From assembly GCA_903858935.1 (NCBI GenBank), contig CAIOKO010000201.1:1-64000 (forward strand): a stretch of 64,000 bases of DNA, read 5' to 3'. The translations under genes were made by a program, and so were the position numbers. The notes under the pieces were generated by a model. The model was given only the letters and a program-made list of their open reading frames with translations, had not been told where the DNA came from and searched no databases. Shown piece by piece: positions 35,912-45,669 of the stretch. Within the stretch, counting starts at the first letter, position 1. Each line of letters begins with the position of its first letter. This DNA is from an uncultured Schlesneria sp. GTDB lineage: Bacteria; Planctomycetota; Planctomycetia; Planctomycetales; Planctomycetaceae.

Positions 35912-38458
35912 TTAATCGATATACATGAACTCGTTCAAATTAAGAACTGCTCGGCATAGGTCGCGCAGTGCCAACAATTCCGCTCCATCCCCGGCGCCAT
36001 CCATTCGATGTTGATCAGCGTGGCGACGAAGTAGACCAAGGCAAATCGCTTTTTCTTTCGCGTCGGGGGATCGGCTTAGCGCTCGCTGAAACAAGGCTTC
36101 GACTCGTCGATCGGGATCGAGACCAGCCTCTTCGGTCACTCGTTGGGCCAGGATCAACGCAAAGCGAATCGATTCAGGACTGTTGAACAGCATCAATGCT
36201 TGAGGAGCCACGACCGTCGTATCACGGCGAGCACACGAGACCGTCGTGTCGGGAAGATCAAAAGCTTGAAGGAAGGGAATCGGCATCGCTCGTTTGCGGA
36301 CGAGAAACACACTTCGGACATCGGTCTCTTCAACCGGGTCTTCGTACCAGCCTTGCATTCGTCCCCCGTCACCCCCGTCTTTTGCTTCTAGGATTCCCGG
36401 TTGAGCATGCAGTAAATCGATCGGCACATGCGGCCATCGCGGCTTGCCGGAGCCTTCTGCCTTCAGTGAGCCTGATACTGAAAGCAAACTGTCACGCAAC
36501 GTCTCTGCGTCGAGACGAACCACATTTTGTCTCCATAGGAGAAGATTCGTAGGATCTTTTTCTTGATTGCGAACGGAATCTTGCGACCTGGAACCAACTG
36601 TGTCACTGACTTGTCGATACGTCGCCGAACAGACGATCGCTCGATGCAATTTCTTAATCGACCATCCGTCGTTGATAAAGGCGATTACGAGCTGGTCGAG
36701 TAACTCGGGATTTGTCGGCCGCGATCCACTAAAGCCAAAGTCATTCGCCGTCGCGACGAGCCCGACCCCAAAGTGATGCTGCCAAACGCGGTTGACCAAA
36801 GCTCGTGCTGTCCACGGATTGTCCGCTGAAGCAATCCAGTTAGCCAATGCCAGTCGCCGACCCGTTGTATCTGCTCGAGGCGGTTCGATCGCTGCTGGAT
36901 TCGGGTCGAGAACCGACACGAATCCTGGTAGCACTTCTTCACGCGGCTGCGAAAAGTCACCTTGATAAAACACATATGTCGCAGGGGCCTCTGCACCCGA
37001 ATCGGTCGCTCCCATCGCCGTGCGCGGCGAGCGTTTTTTCGCTTCAATCTCGGCAATCGCTTTGCCGAGTTCCTCAAATCGGGGCTGATCCTCCTTTTTA
37101 TCCTTGTCCAAGTTTGACTGTTCCGCCTTCAGAGGTGCCGCTTCTTCATCAACTGCCGCGTTATGTTTGGCAATTTCTTCCAGATCATCAGCCAATTCAA
37201 TCACCAGATCGTTTCGAGGAATCACACCCGCAAAAAACGACCGAAGTCGAAAATGGTCCGCCTGCGAAAGCGGATCGTACTTGTGATCATGACACTGGCA
37301 GCAAGAGAACGTTAACCCCAGAAATGCAGAACCCGCCGTGTTGGCAAGATCCGCCAGTTGCTGATCGCGATGTCGAACTTCTTCTTGAAAAATCGGGGCA
37401 GTACTGTCCCATTGGCCCAGTCTCAGAAATCCTGTGGCAATCAACATGTCGGCTTCGTCAGCGTTCTTCGGCGGGCCGTTGACAAGTTCGTCACCAGCAA
37501 GTTGCTCCCGAATGAACTGGTCATAGGGCTTGTCCTGATTGAACGAGCGAATGACATAATCCCGGTATTGCCAGGCCAATGGCCGGAATTCATCACGTTC
37601 AAATCCTTCGGTATCGGCGTAGCGAACAACATCGAGCCAGTGTCGTGCCCAACGCTCGCCATAACGTGGCGAATCCAACAGTCGGTCGACCAGGGTTTCG
37701 TAAGCATTTGACGATGAATCCTCAACAAAACTTCGAACCTCGTCGGGTGATGGCGGCAATCCTGTCAGGTCAAAACTCAATCGACGGATTAAGGTCCGTT
37801 TGTCTGCCTGCGCCGAAGGAACGATCCCCGCTTCTTCCAAACGCTTTCGGATTAAGCGGTCGATTATTTCCGGAGCGAGGTGCTGCACTGATTCCGCAAT
37901 CAGACCTTCAAGACCGTTGAAACGCGATTCATCAACAACGGGCTTTTTCAAAGACCACAGATCGAGTCTCTCGCCTCCAAATATTTTTCGAATCGGGTTG
38001 TTCGCATCGTTAAAGGCATCGCCCATTCGTCTGGCTTGCTGTGATTCATCGTCGACTAGGACCATCGCCGGTTCAGGCCAGACGGCTCCCGACTGGACCC
38101 AATGTTCCAGAACTTTGATTTCCCGGTCAGACAGACGGGACTTGGGGGGCATCTGCAAGTCAGGATTCGTGAACCGTACCGCTTCAATCAAGCGACTTTT
38201 CACAAGGTCCCCGGGGACGACCGCAGGCCCACTTTCGCCCCCTTGCTTTGCAGCAGTGAGCGAATCGAGTCGTAAACCACCTTCCTGCTTTTCGGTCCCG
38301 TGGCAGGAAACGCATTTCGATTGAATCAATCGCTGCACGATTTCGACAATCTGGTCGGTTTTTACTTCATCATTCGCAAACGCATACGTCGACGAAAACG
38401 CGAAAGTGACCACCACCATCAAAATGGATTTAAAGCGGAACAGGTTCAGATATTTCAC
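35912..38458 (-). CDS. PSCyt1/DUF1549/DUF1553 cytochrome protein
   Basis: A large exported planctomycete protein of about 848 residues. After a signal peptide (about 1-28, ending in YAFAND) comes a planctomycete cytochrome c domain with heme motif CVSCH (Cys49, Cys52, His53). DUF1549 follows (SAQADKRTLIRRLSFDLTGL and GERWARHWLDVVRYADTEGF), then a charged helical linker and DUF1553 (FSQPREEVLPGFVSVL, NWIASADNPWTARALVNRVW and CSATYRQ). Its function is unproven; one hypothesis is polymer breakdown at the cell surface together with the neighbouring DUF1501 protein. The frame opens with TTG at 38479; the GTG at 38458 is chosen because the signal peptide then has a normal length, but this is uncertain. 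Confidence 0.9.
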   Translation of the reverse strand: MKYLNLFRFKSILMVVVTFAFSSTYAFANDEVKTDQIVEIVQRLIQSKCVSCHGTEKQEGGLRLDSLTAAKQGGESGPAVVPGDLVKSRLIEAVRFTNPDLQMPPKSRLSDREIKVLEHWVQSGAVWPEPAMVLVDDESQQARRMGDAFNDANNPIRKIFGGERLDLWSLKKPVVDESRFNGLEGLIAESVQHLAPEIIDRLIRKRLEEAGIVPSAQADKRTLIRRLSFDLTGLPPSPDEVRSFVEDSSSNAYETLVDRLLDSPRYGERWARHWLDVVRYADTEGFERDEFRPLAWQYRDYVIRSFNQDKPYDQFIREQLAGDELVNGPPKNADEADMLIATGFLRLGQWDSTAPIFQEEVRHRDQQLADLANTAGSAFLGLTFSCCQCHDHKYDPLSQADHFRLRSFFAGVIPRNDLVIELADDLEEIAKHNAAVDEEAAPLKAEQSNLDKDKKEDQPRFEELGKAIAEIEAKKRSPRTAMGATDSGAEAPATYVFYQGDFSQPREEVLPGFVSVLDPNPAAIEPPRADTTGRRLALANWIASADNPWTARALVNRVWQHHFGVGLVATANDFGFSGSRPTNPELLDQLVIAFINDGWSIKKLHRAIVCSATYRQVSDTVGSRSQDSVRNQEKDPTNLLLWRQNVVRLDAETLRDSLLSVSGSLKAEGSGKPRWPHVPIDLLHAQPGILEAKDGGDGGRMQGWYEDPVEETDVRSVFLVRKRAMPIPFLQAFDLPDTTVSCARRDTTVVAPQALMLFNSPESIRFALILAQRVTEEAGLDPDRRVEALFQRALSRSPDAKEKAICLGLLRRHADQHRMDGAGDGAELLALRDLCRAVLNLNEFMYID

Positions 38459-38696
38459 GGCGTCACGCTCACAAAACAACTTCGCAACTCGAAAAAATCC
38501 CGCTTTTTCCCGTCATGGAAATACACCAACAGCCTGGCCTATTAAAGGCTCACTCATATTCTAATCATGCAGAATCGTAATTGTCGGCGCCCGTGACAAA
38601 TCGTCACAATTAAGCAGCGTGATAATTGACGATCTGGACTCTGACCGATACGTTTGCGAAGCGTGATCATCATGGCCCCAAAGCAGGAAAAGTCTC

Positions 38697-39812
38697 ATGG
38701 CCGAAGTCCGTGTTCTTGTCGGTACGCGTAAAGGTGCTTTTATCCTCACGTCCGATGGAAAACGTGAAAAATGGGATGTGAGCGGCCCCTTTTTCGGTGG
38801 CTGGGAAATCTATCATCTCAAGGGTTCACCTGTTGATCCGAATCGAATTTATGCGTCTCAATCAAGCAGTTGGTTCGGGCAATTAATTCAGCGTTCCAAC
38901 GATGGTGGCAAAACTTGGGAACCGGTCGATAACAAATTTGTCTACGACGGTATTCCTGGGACTCATCAATGGTACGATGGCACACCGCACCCTTGGGAAT
39001 TCAAACGAGTCTGGCATCTCGAACCATCTCTTTCCGATCCCGATACGGTGTATGCAGGAGTCGAAGATGCCGCCTTATTTCGAACAAGCGACGGCGGAAA
39101 GTCGTGGCATGAACTGTCAGGGCTTCGAACACAAGGGACTGGAGCCAACTGGATGCCGGGGGCAGGGGGAATGTGCCTGCACACCATCTTGATCGACGCG
39201 ATCAACCCGCAAAGAATCTTCATCGCCATTTCCGCCGCAGGGGCATTTCGAACGGACGATGGAGGCCAGACTTGGAAGCCGATCAATCGAGGCCTCAAAT
39301 CAAACCATATCCCTGACCCCACGGCCGAAGTCGGCCACTGCGTTCACAGGATCGCCGCTCACCGATCTCGCCCCAACGTCCTCTTCATGCAGAAACATTG
39401 GGATGTGATGCGAAGTGACGACGCCGGTGATTCGTGGCACGAAGTCAGCGGAAACCTGCCGACCGACTTTGGGTTTACCATTGATGTCCACGCTCATGAA
39501 CCTGAAACGGTTTTCGTCGTCCCGATCAAGAGTGACTCAGAACACTATCCGCTGGACGGAAAGCTGCAAGTTTTTCGTAGTCGAACGGGTGGAAACGATT
39601 GGGAACCCCTCACAAATGGGCTTCCGCAACGCGACTGTTACGTGAATGTATTGCGCGATGCGATGGCCGTTGATTCACTCGACGAATGCGGAATCTACTT
39701 CGGCACAACTGGAGGCCAGGTGTATGCCTCTGCCGATTCGGGGAATCACTGGATGCCGATCGTGCGGGATCTTCCTCCCGTTGTCGCAGTCGAGGTCCAG
39801 ACGCTGCCATGA
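38697..39812 (+). CDS. BNR/sialidase-like beta-propeller protein
   Basis: A 371-residue cytoplasmic propeller with repeated Asp-box (BNR) motifs: [32 protein letters not shown] and SADSGNHW. It begins [17 protein letters not shown], the usual start for this group of intracellular BNR proteins. No sialidase active site (arginine triad) is obvious, so calling it a glycosidase would be unjustified. Its stop codon overlaps the start of a MoaD/ThiS-like gene (ATGA), which suggests the two products work together. AGGA lies upstream of the start. Confidence 0.85.
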   Translation: MAEVRVLVGTRKGAFILTSDGKREKWDVSGPFFGGWEIYHLKGSPVDPNRIYASQSSSWFGQLIQRSNDGGKTWEPVDNKFVYDGIPGTHQWYDGTPHPWEFKRVWHLEPSLSDPDTVYAGVEDAALFRTSDGGKSWHELSGLRTQGTGANWMPGAGGMCLHTILIDAINPQRIFIAISAAGAFRTDDGGQTWKPINRGLKSNHIPDPTAEVGHCVHRIAAHRSRPNVLFMQKHWDVMRSDDAGDSWHEVSGNLPTDFGFTIDVHAHEPETVFVVPIKSDSEHYPLDGKLQVFRSRTGGNDWEPLTNGLPQRDCYVNVLRDAMAVDSLDECGIYFGTTGGQVYASADSGNHWMPIVRDLPPVVAVEVQTLP

Positions 39813-40105
39813 TTCGTATTGTACTTCCGCCGCATCTGCGAACCCTGGCCAAAGTTGGTAGCGAGGTCACGGTCGAGGTCGAAGGGCCTGCGACACGAAA
39901 CGCGATTCTCGACAAACTTGAGGCTGACTATCCCATGCTTCGCGGAACGATCCGGGATCATGTGACACTGAAACGAAGACCTTTTCTAAGGTTCTTCGCC
40001 TGCAGTGAGGATCTTTCGTTTGAACCAGGAGAAACGTTGTTACCCGAGGCAGTCGTGGCTGGTATTGAACCCTTTTTCGTCGTCGGGGCGGTTGCAGGCG
40101 GGTAG
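39809..40105 (+). CDS. MoaD/ThiS-family ubiquitin-like protein
   Basis: A 98-residue beta-grasp protein. It begins [17 protein letters not shown], typical of MoaD/ThiS, contains [16 protein letters not shown], and ends in Ala-Gly-Gly, the di-glycine tail needed for thiocarboxylation or conjugation. The ATG at 39809 overlaps the upstream TGA by the ATGA arrangement, giving translational coupling. No MoaE, ThiG, MoeB or other sulfur-transfer gene is nearby, so a role in molybdopterin or thiamine synthesis is not supported by context. It may instead be a sulfur carrier or a protein tag working with the BNR propeller. Confidence 0.82.
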   Translation: MIRIVLPPHLRTLAKVGSEVTVEVEGPATRNAILDKLEADYPMLRGTIRDHVTLKRRPFLRFFACSEDLSFEPGETLLPEAVVAGIEPFFVVGAVAGG

Positions 40106-40167
40106 CGCCGCCGTTGTGCGAGAACATTCCAGCCGTACGGCCGTGACCGGCTGCGATGGGACGAATC

Positions 40168-40288
40168 GGACCAATAGGAGTTATGGGACATTAGGGTGCC
40201 CGTTCAAAGAAGTCACATTCAAAGTTTTCAATGCCATATCTGCCGATTGATTGGCGCAGTTGGCACACATGTCGGAACGTTTGGCACA
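40168..40288. repeat. Degenerate dispersed repeat, copy B, with GGACC motif
   Basis: Positions 40235-40288, read on the minus strand, match copy A at 11649 at roughly 80 percent by eye. A GGACCAATAGGAGTTATGGG word at 40168-40187 parallels the one at 11495-11514. The element lies in the gene-free stretch 40106-40514. Confidence 0.5.
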
Positions 40289-40451
40289 GGGTAGACGCAA
40301 TGCGACCAATTCTGGGCTTTTGATACGCAACACCATTGGCGTAAAGACACGACCCGATCGACGAAGTCGATAAACCAAATCCATCGTCAGTTCCATTCCC
40401 CGTGACGTTTGGCTTTCCGAAGACGCCACATCACCCATAAATCGCATCATT

Positions 40452-40475
40452 GGCGGTTCGACTCCGTCACTCTCA
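40452..40475 (+). other. tRNA 3'-end-like fragment (T-arm plus acceptor strand)
   Basis: GGCGG (40452-40456), a 7-base loop TTCGACT, and CCGTC (40464-40468) form a T-arm with one G-T pair and a canonical loop, followed by a 7-base stretch ACTCTCA as in an acceptor 3' strand. No matching 5' half (TGAGAGT) or anticodon arm is upstream, so this is at most a fragment, such as an old integration-site remnant. Confidence 0.35.
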
Positions 40476-40514
40476 TAATGTGGTTGATTAATTACTTAAC
40501 TGGAAATCCAATTC

Positions 40515-41960
40515 ATGAACCGTGTCGAAACTCCCCAGAGTCGTTGTTTGGCTGGCGTTGCTCGATGCGATGTCACTCCCGTCGTCGGGACGTTCCATCG
40601 CATGTGGGGAGCGGCGACACACAATCGTTCGACCGGCGTCCATCGGCCTCTCACGGCGACCGTCCTGTATTTGCAATGCCTGTCTGGCGACGACCATCCG
40701 CCGAAGGTGCTGATTGCTCTCGATCACTGTTTGCTATGGCCGAAGGAAATGAATCAGTTGCTCGACTCGATCAGTGCGGCGACCGGATTGGGCCGTGAAG
40801 CGCTGATCGTCTTCTTTTCCCACACGCACGGTGCGGGATTGATGGGGTTGGAACGCAAGAATCTTCCTGGAGGTGACTTGATCGCTCCTTACCTGAACGA
40901 ACTGGCAATCAAGATCGGTGGTCTGGTTCAAGAGTCAACGCGTCGTTCTGTCCCGGCTTCGATTGTTTATGGTCAGGGAAAATGCAGCCTGGCGCAGAAT
41001 CGTGATTACTTAGACTCCGAACGAGGCCACTACGTTTGCGGATACAACCCAAACGGATTGACCGACGATACGGTCATGGTTGGTCGGGTCACCTCCGACA
41101 CGGATTCCCTGATCGCAACGTTCGTGAACTATGCCTGTCATCCAACCACGTTGGCGTGGGAGAATACGCAGATCAGTCCCGACTATATCGGTGCCATGCG
41201 GGAAGTTATTGAAGGGGCAACCAATGCTCCATGCCTGTTTATTCAAGGGGCATCCGGGGATATTGGGCCGAAGCACGGCTTTGTTGGCGATGTCAGCGTC
41301 GCTGATCGAAATGGTCGGGAATTGGGATATGCCGCTCTGGCCGCCCTGGAATCGCTGCCATCGGCGGGCGAAGATTTTAAATATGTTGGACCAGTGATTT
41401 CAGGGGCAACGTTGGGCATCTGGAAGTACTTGCCAGAACCTGTCGAACGCGCGTCGCAGCATTCACGATGGATCGAGAGGAGAGACATTGCGCAACTGAA
41501 GTACCGCAGCGAACTTCCTTCGCGTGCCGATCTTGAACAAGAAGAATTGCAGCATCGTGCTGAAGAACAGGAAGCGATCGCCAAAGGAGATGCCGAAGAA
41601 ATTCGTAATGCTCATGCGATGGTCGAACGAACGACTCGCCGACTAATTCGCTTTGCGCCGCTGCCACCAGGCGAGAGTTATCCGTATCCGGTGATCGCAT
41701 GGCGGATCGGAGATGCCGTCTGGCTGGCTCTGGATGGCGAACACTACAATATCCTGCAACGAACGTTACGCGCACGGTTTCCAAAGGTTCCCTTGATCAT
41801 CGGAACAATCGCCAATGGCTCAACTGTCTGGTATTTGCCAGAATCGACCAGTTACGGACTTGGGCTGTACGAAGAAGAGGTTTCGGTACTCGCTCAAGGC
41901 TGTCTTGAGGCGGTCATTGATGCGGCGACTAATGTAATACAGAAACTGATCGAGGCTTGA
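40515..41960 (+). CDS. Neutral/alkaline ceramidase-like protein
   Basis: A 481-residue protein with the N-terminal domain of neutral/alkaline non-lysosomal ceramidases, here without an evident signal peptide. Family features are CDVTPVVGTF near the start, FFSHTHGAGLMG with the metal-binding histidines, FVNYACHPTTLAWENTQISP, and the serine-containing IQGASGDIGPKHG. Many proteins of this type in planctomycetes act on unknown substrates, so ceramide hydrolysis is not certain. A helical segment rich in Glu and Arg (about 325-375) precedes the last domain. Confidence 0.85.
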   Translation: MNRVETPQSRCLAGVARCDVTPVVGTFHRMWGAATHNRSTGVHRPLTATVLYLQCLSGDDHPPKVLIALDHCLLWPKEMNQLLDSISAATGLGREALIVFFSHTHGAGLMGLERKNLPGGDLIAPYLNELAIKIGGLVQESTRRSVPASIVYGQGKCSLAQNRDYLDSERGHYVCGYNPNGLTDDTVMVGRVTSDTDSLIATFVNYACHPTTLAWENTQISPDYIGAMREVIEGATNAPCLFIQGASGDIGPKHGFVGDVSVADRNGRELGYAALAALESLPSAGEDFKYVGPVISGATLGIWKYLPEPVERASQHSRWIERRDIAQLKYRSELPSRADLEQEELQHRAEEQEAIAKGDAEEIRNAHAMVERTTRRLIRFAPLPPGESYPYPVIAWRIGDAVWLALDGEHYNILQRTLRARFPKVPLIIGTIANGSTVWYLPESTSYGLGLYEEEVSVLAQGCLEAVIDAATNVIQKLIEA

Positions 41961-42281
41961 ATTGAGGACAGATACAGAACGTTATGTGATCTCCCTGTGC
42001 CGCTGCTCCGGAGCCTTTTTAGAAGCGGTGACTTCGCCTTTTTCAAGGCACACGAAGAGCACTGCAAGGCCGAAGGCGGTCAAGAGTTGGCACAGGGGAC
42101 AATGTGTGAAAAAACATGTGAAGGCTGGAAGCCTCCACTACAAAAATAGACTTCCTTGACGCAAGTCTTGCCGCTACGGTGTGAACGACGTATTCTTCAT
42201 TCATTGAAGATTCACAATCCGGCGATGCCGGATGACAGTAAATTGAAGGAACGACTGATCGAATTGAGCGAAGGAAACGAG
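41961..42281. other. Gene-free stretch before the S41 protease
   Basis: About 320 bases with only a small AGGCT/AGCCT hairpin at 42122-42134. The S41 reading frame extends into the last part (to 42156), but without a ribosome-binding site or signal peptide there. No promoter could be supported. Confidence 0.4.
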
Positions 42282-43757
42282 ATGATGCAGTGGCGGCGAT
42301 TTGGGTTGACGGTTCTGCTGATCCTGGTCGGCAGCGGGTTGTTTGTGAATTCCGCACATGCGGCAACCGAAGATGATTACTACGAATTGATGAAAGTCTT
42401 CGTAGATACCTTCGAGCAGATCGATCGCAATTACGTCACTCAAGTCGATAAGCGCGAGTTGATTGAAGCCGCCATGCGAGGAATGCTGCTGAAGCTCGAC
42501 CCTTATTCGTCCTATATCGACCCGCAGGAGCTAAGAAGTTTCACCGAACATGTCGAGCAGGAATTCGGCGGTATCGGTATTCAGGTCACGATTGATCCAC
42601 GCACACGCCAGTTAATGGTGATGTCCCCTCTACCGGGAACTCCTGCGTTCAAAGCAGGCATGCTTGCCGGTGATCGCATTCTGGAAATCAACGACAAACC
42701 GACAGCCGATTTCCAGGAAGGCCGTGAAATGGATTCTGCAATCTCGCTCATGCGAGGTAAGCCGGGGGTCGTGGTAAAAATTAAATTACAGCATGAAGGC
42801 TCCGAGACACCGGAAACGATCGAAGTGACTCGTGATGTGATCAAGACGCCGACCGTACTTGGAGACCATTACGAAGCCAAAGGAGAATGGTCGTTCATGC
42901 TCGATGAGAAAGAAAAGATCGGGTATATCCAACTCACCAGCTTCGGACGCAACAGTGCTGAGGAACTCCACGATGCCTTACTCAAGCTTCAGAAAGAGGG
43001 GATGCGGGCACTGGTACTTGATCTGCGGATGAATCCCGGCGGACTTTTGACCGCTGCAACGGCAATTGCCGATTTCTTTATTTCGAATGGTGTCATCGTC
43101 AGCACGAAGGGACGAAACACCGAAGAACACTTCATTGAAGCCAAGAAGGCGGGAACTTTCAGCGGCTTCCCGATGGCCGTTCTCGTCAACAAATACAGTG
43201 CGTCAGCCGCCGAAATCGTCAGCGCCTGCCTGCAGGACTACAAGCGAGCAATCATCGTGGGCGAACGGACCTGGGGTAAAGGGAGCGTACAGAACGTTGT
43301 CGAACTCGAAGGGGGCAAGAGCGCTCTGAAACTGACAACGGCCAGTTATCATCGGCCAAGCGGCAAGAACATTCACCGGTTCCCCAAGTCGACGGAAAAA
43401 GACGAATGGGGCGTAATGCCCGATCCGGGCTATGAGCAGAAAATGTCCGATCAGGAATTGCATGACCTGCAAATCGCACGTCGTGATCGCGATGTCATCC
43501 GCAAAAACGGAACTGTTCCAATTACGACGTTCGTCGACAAACAACTGAATCTGGCACTCGAAGGAATTAAAAAGCAATTAGCCGAAGGAAAGCCGATTGT
43601 CGAGCAACCGGTTCAACGACCTGTTGACCCCGAGAAAAAGGCCGTCGATAAAAAAGCTGCAGGGATTATTAATCCCGCAAAATCACGAGTCCCATTCGTC
43701 GACGCCATTCTCGAATACTGGCGGGTCCAACCTGGTCGTCGGGTCGAATTCCTGTGA
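42282..43757 (+). CDS. S41-family C-terminal processing protease
   Basis: A 491-residue exported serine protease of the Ctp/Tsp type. The signal peptide (MMQWRRFGLTVLLILVG, ending in AHAAT) is followed by helices, a PDZ domain (GGIGIQVTID through LAGDRILEINDKP) and the S41 core. The catalytic serine is Ser308 in YSASAAEI, with Lys333 in TWGKGSVQ; Asp319 sits where Tsp has its conserved aspartate. It probably trims or degrades envelope proteins from their C-termini. The ATG at 42282 has AAGGA upstream and opens the signal peptide; the longer frame to 42156 does not. Confidence 0.92.
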   Translation: MMQWRRFGLTVLLILVGSGLFVNSAHAATEDDYYELMKVFVDTFEQIDRNYVTQVDKRELIEAAMRGMLLKLDPYSSYIDPQELRSFTEHVEQEFGGIGIQVTIDPRTRQLMVMSPLPGTPAFKAGMLAGDRILEINDKPTADFQEGREMDSAISLMRGKPGVVVKIKLQHEGSETPETIEVTRDVIKTPTVLGDHYEAKGEWSFMLDEKEKIGYIQLTSFGRNSAEELHDALLKLQKEGMRALVLDLRMNPGGLLTAATAIADFFISNGVIVSTKGRNTEEHFIEAKKAGTFSGFPMAVLVNKYSASAAEIVSACLQDYKRAIIVGERTWGKGSVQNVVELEGGKSALKLTTASYHRPSGKNIHRFPKSTEKDEWGVMPDPGYEQKMSDQELHDLQIARRDRDVIRKNGTVPITTFVDKQLNLALEGIKKQLAEGKPIVEQPVQRPVDPEKKAVDKKAAGIINPAKSRVPFVDAILEYWRVQPGRRVEFL

Positions 43758-43785
43758 GTGCCCCCCTTTTGTAACGCGCCATTTC

Positions 43786-44700
43786 ATGTTTGGATCAAAA
43801 ACTCAGGCATCGCTTGACGATCCGACGGCACTCGCCCGATTTGGCGGGCTGGAAGTCGTCGCCAGGATGATTGTCGAAGGTTACATGATCGGACAGCACA
43901 AGAGCCCGTTCAAAGGTTCCAGTGTCGAATTCGTCGAACACCGGCAGTATTACCCCGGCGACGAGATTCGGCATATCGACTGGCGGGCCTACGGCAAAAC
44001 GGGGCATTACTACGTTAAGGAATACGAAGAAGAGACGAATCTTCGTGCCTACTTGCTGGTCGACTGCTCGGGCAGCATGGCCTTTCACGGTAAGACAATC
44101 AGCAAGTTCGACTACGCTCGACAACTTGCTGCAGCGCTTGCCTATCTTTTGCTAGCCCAGCGTGATGGATGCGGGTTGATCACATTCGACACGAAGGTGG
44201 AGGACCGGTGGGAACCCTCTACAAATCGCGAAACGTTCGGCCAGATCGTCAGATTACTTCAAGCTCGTCGACCTGGCCAGGAAGGGAGTCTCGGCAACGT
44301 CGTCGCTCAGATTTTGCCGTCGCTGAAACGGCGGTGTCTCGTGTTTCTGTTCACCGATGGTTTTGACAATCTCGACTCATTCGCCGCCGCCTTGAAGCAA
44401 CTGCGTATGGCTCGACATGAAGTGGTTCTCTTTCAAATCACTGCCCCGGAAGAAGAAGAGTTTCCGTATACCCAGCCAACTCAATTTCGAAACCTCGAAA
44501 AAACAGGCCAGGAGATCCTCGCTGATCCACATCGACTGCGGAAATTGTATCTGTCACGATTCAAGGCGTTCCGCGAGGGACTGATCAAACAATGCGGTTC
44601 GGCAGGAATCGACTTTCTGTCATTGACGACCGAACAACCATACCAGAAGGCATTGGGAGAATTTCTCTCGATGCGAGTTCAACGCAAGCGACAACGATAG
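43786..44700 (+). CDS. DUF58 protein with vWA-like fold
   Basis: A 304-residue DUF58 protein. The family block RQYYPGDEIRHIDWRAYGKTGHYYVKEYEEE lies at about residues 52-85 (quoted here in parts: YYPGDEIRHIDW and YVKEYEEE), followed by a vWA-like metal site DCSGSMAF. DUF58 proteins usually pair with MoxR AAA ATPases; none is visible here, so the partner lies elsewhere. The ATG at 43786 is 28 bases after the S41 stop and has no strong ribosome-binding site; a frame open from 43597 overlaps the protease gene. Confidence 0.88.
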   Translation: MFGSKTQASLDDPTALARFGGLEVVARMIVEGYMIGQHKSPFKGSSVEFVEHRQYYPGDEIRHIDWRAYGKTGHYYVKEYEEETNLRAYLLVDCSGSMAFHGKTISKFDYARQLAAALAYLLLAQRDGCGLITFDTKVEDRWEPSTNRETFGQIVRLLQARRPGQEGSLGNVVAQILPSLKRRCLVFLFTDGFDNLDSFAAALKQLRMARHEVVLFQITAPEEEEFPYTQPTQFRNLEKTGQEILADPHRLRKLYLSRFKAFREGLIKQCGSAGIDFLSLTTEQPYQKALGEFLSMRVQRKRQR

Positions 44701-44724
44701 CAGCGGGACTTTAAAGTTTTTTGC

Positions 44725-44754
44725 CACTGCTTGACCGTCTTCGGTCAAGCAGTG
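44725..44754 (+). terminator. Terminator-like hairpin after the DUF58 gene
   Basis: A perfect 13 bp stem (44725-44737 and 44742-44754) with a 4-base loop follows the DUF58 stop by 24 bases. The stretch after it is only moderately T-rich. Confidence 0.65.
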
Positions 44755-44861
44755 CTCTTGGTTTGTGATCGAATAGACGAATCCTATGCGTCGGACAAGA
44801 ATCCGATACAGTGGCACAAACCGAATCCAAGGAATAACGTTAACAAAGTAGGGTAAAACCA

Positions 44862-45446
44862 ATGTCATCCAAGAAATTATTGCTCCTTGCAGGAGACTTC
44901 GTCGAAGACTACGAAATCATGGTGCCATTCCAGGCGTTGTCGTTTGTCGGCTATCAAGTCGACGCCGTCTGTCCAGGCAAAAAAGCGGGAGATCAAGTTC
45001 GTACGGCGATCCATGATTTCGAAGGGGATCAGACATACAGTGAAAAGCCGGGCCACAATTTCACATTGAATGCGACTTTCGCTGAAATCAAGGCGAGCGA
45101 CTATGCGGGCCTCGTAATTCCCGGTGGTCGAGCCCCCGAATACCTGCGTTTGAATGAAGATGTTTTGGATCTGATCCGGTCATTCGCCAACGATACGAAA
45201 CCGATCGCGGCGATCTGTCACGGAGCTCAATTGCTGACCGCTGCCGGAGTCATCAAAGGTCACCGGTGCACCGCCTATCCCGCCTGCGGCCCGGAAATCA
45301 CGGCGGCAGGGGGGCAATACGTTGCTGTCCCGGTTGATCAAGCCTACGTTGACGGGAACTTCGTCACTGCCCCCGCATGGCCGGCTCATCCTGCGTGGCT
45401 CCGAGAATTTGCCAAGGTACTAGGGGCGAAGTTCGAGATTGCGTAG
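44862..45446 (+). CDS. DJ-1/PfpI-family protein
   Basis: A 194-residue member of the class I glutamine amidotransferase-like superfamily. The nucleophile elbow AAICHGAQ places Cys119 at the active site, and [10 protein letters not shown] is the conserved loop supplying an acidic partner. Members act as glyoxalases, deglycases, proteases or stress proteins; the sequence alone does not decide between them. The start has a purine-rich stretch upstream. Two strong hairpins follow the gene. Confidence 0.9.
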   Translation: MSSKKLLLLAGDFVEDYEIMVPFQALSFVGYQVDAVCPGKKAGDQVRTAIHDFEGDQTYSEKPGHNFTLNATFAEIKASDYAGLVIPGGRAPEYLRLNEDVLDLIRSFANDTKPIAAICHGAQLLTAAGVIKGHRCTAYPACGPEITAAGGQYVAVPVDQAYVDGNFVTAPAWPAHPAWLREFAKVLGAKFEIA

Positions 45447-45462
45447 AAAAGAGTAAGAGTTC

Positions 45463-45557
45463 AACCACGGATAACACTAATGGGCACGGATGATATAAGA
45501 ACGCGTCTCAATTGATTTCTTCGCATTTATCCGTGCCCATCAGTGTTATCCGTGGTT
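45463..45557. repeat. Long inverted repeat (29 bp arms)
   Basis: Arms 45463-45491 and 45529-45557 are reverse complements with one mismatch, around a 37-base centre. Each arm contains AACACTAAT or its complement, as does the element at 4321. It lies in the gap between two convergent genes and is followed by a separate terminator. It may be a small non-autonomous element or an mRNA-end structure. Confidence 0.75.
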
Positions 45558-45581
45558 AAATCGTATTCCCTACTCTAATGA

Positions 45582-45618
45582 AAACGAGGGATAACGTGCT
45601 CGTTATCCCTCGTTTTTT
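45582..45618 (+). terminator. Strong intrinsic terminator between convergent genes
   Basis: A perfect 15 bp stem (45582-45596 and 45601-45615) with a 4-base loop runs directly into a T tract on the + strand, and the stem's A-rich left flank gives a shorter T run on the minus strand. It sits between the convergent PfpI and DUF3500 genes and probably serves both. Confidence 0.85.
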
Positions 45619-45669
45619 TCTTTCCGACACAGGAACGGCCGGTTGGCTCGACGATCTGTCGTATCAGTC

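Noticed and set aside
40181-40450. 89-codon minus-strand frame between moaD-like and ceramidase-like genes
   Set aside because: It contains the same repeat translation and ends without any conserved domain; more likely repeat-derived.
40452-40475. A complete tRNA gene
   Set aside because: Only the T-arm and acceptor 3' strand are present; no 5' half or anticodon arm was found upstream.
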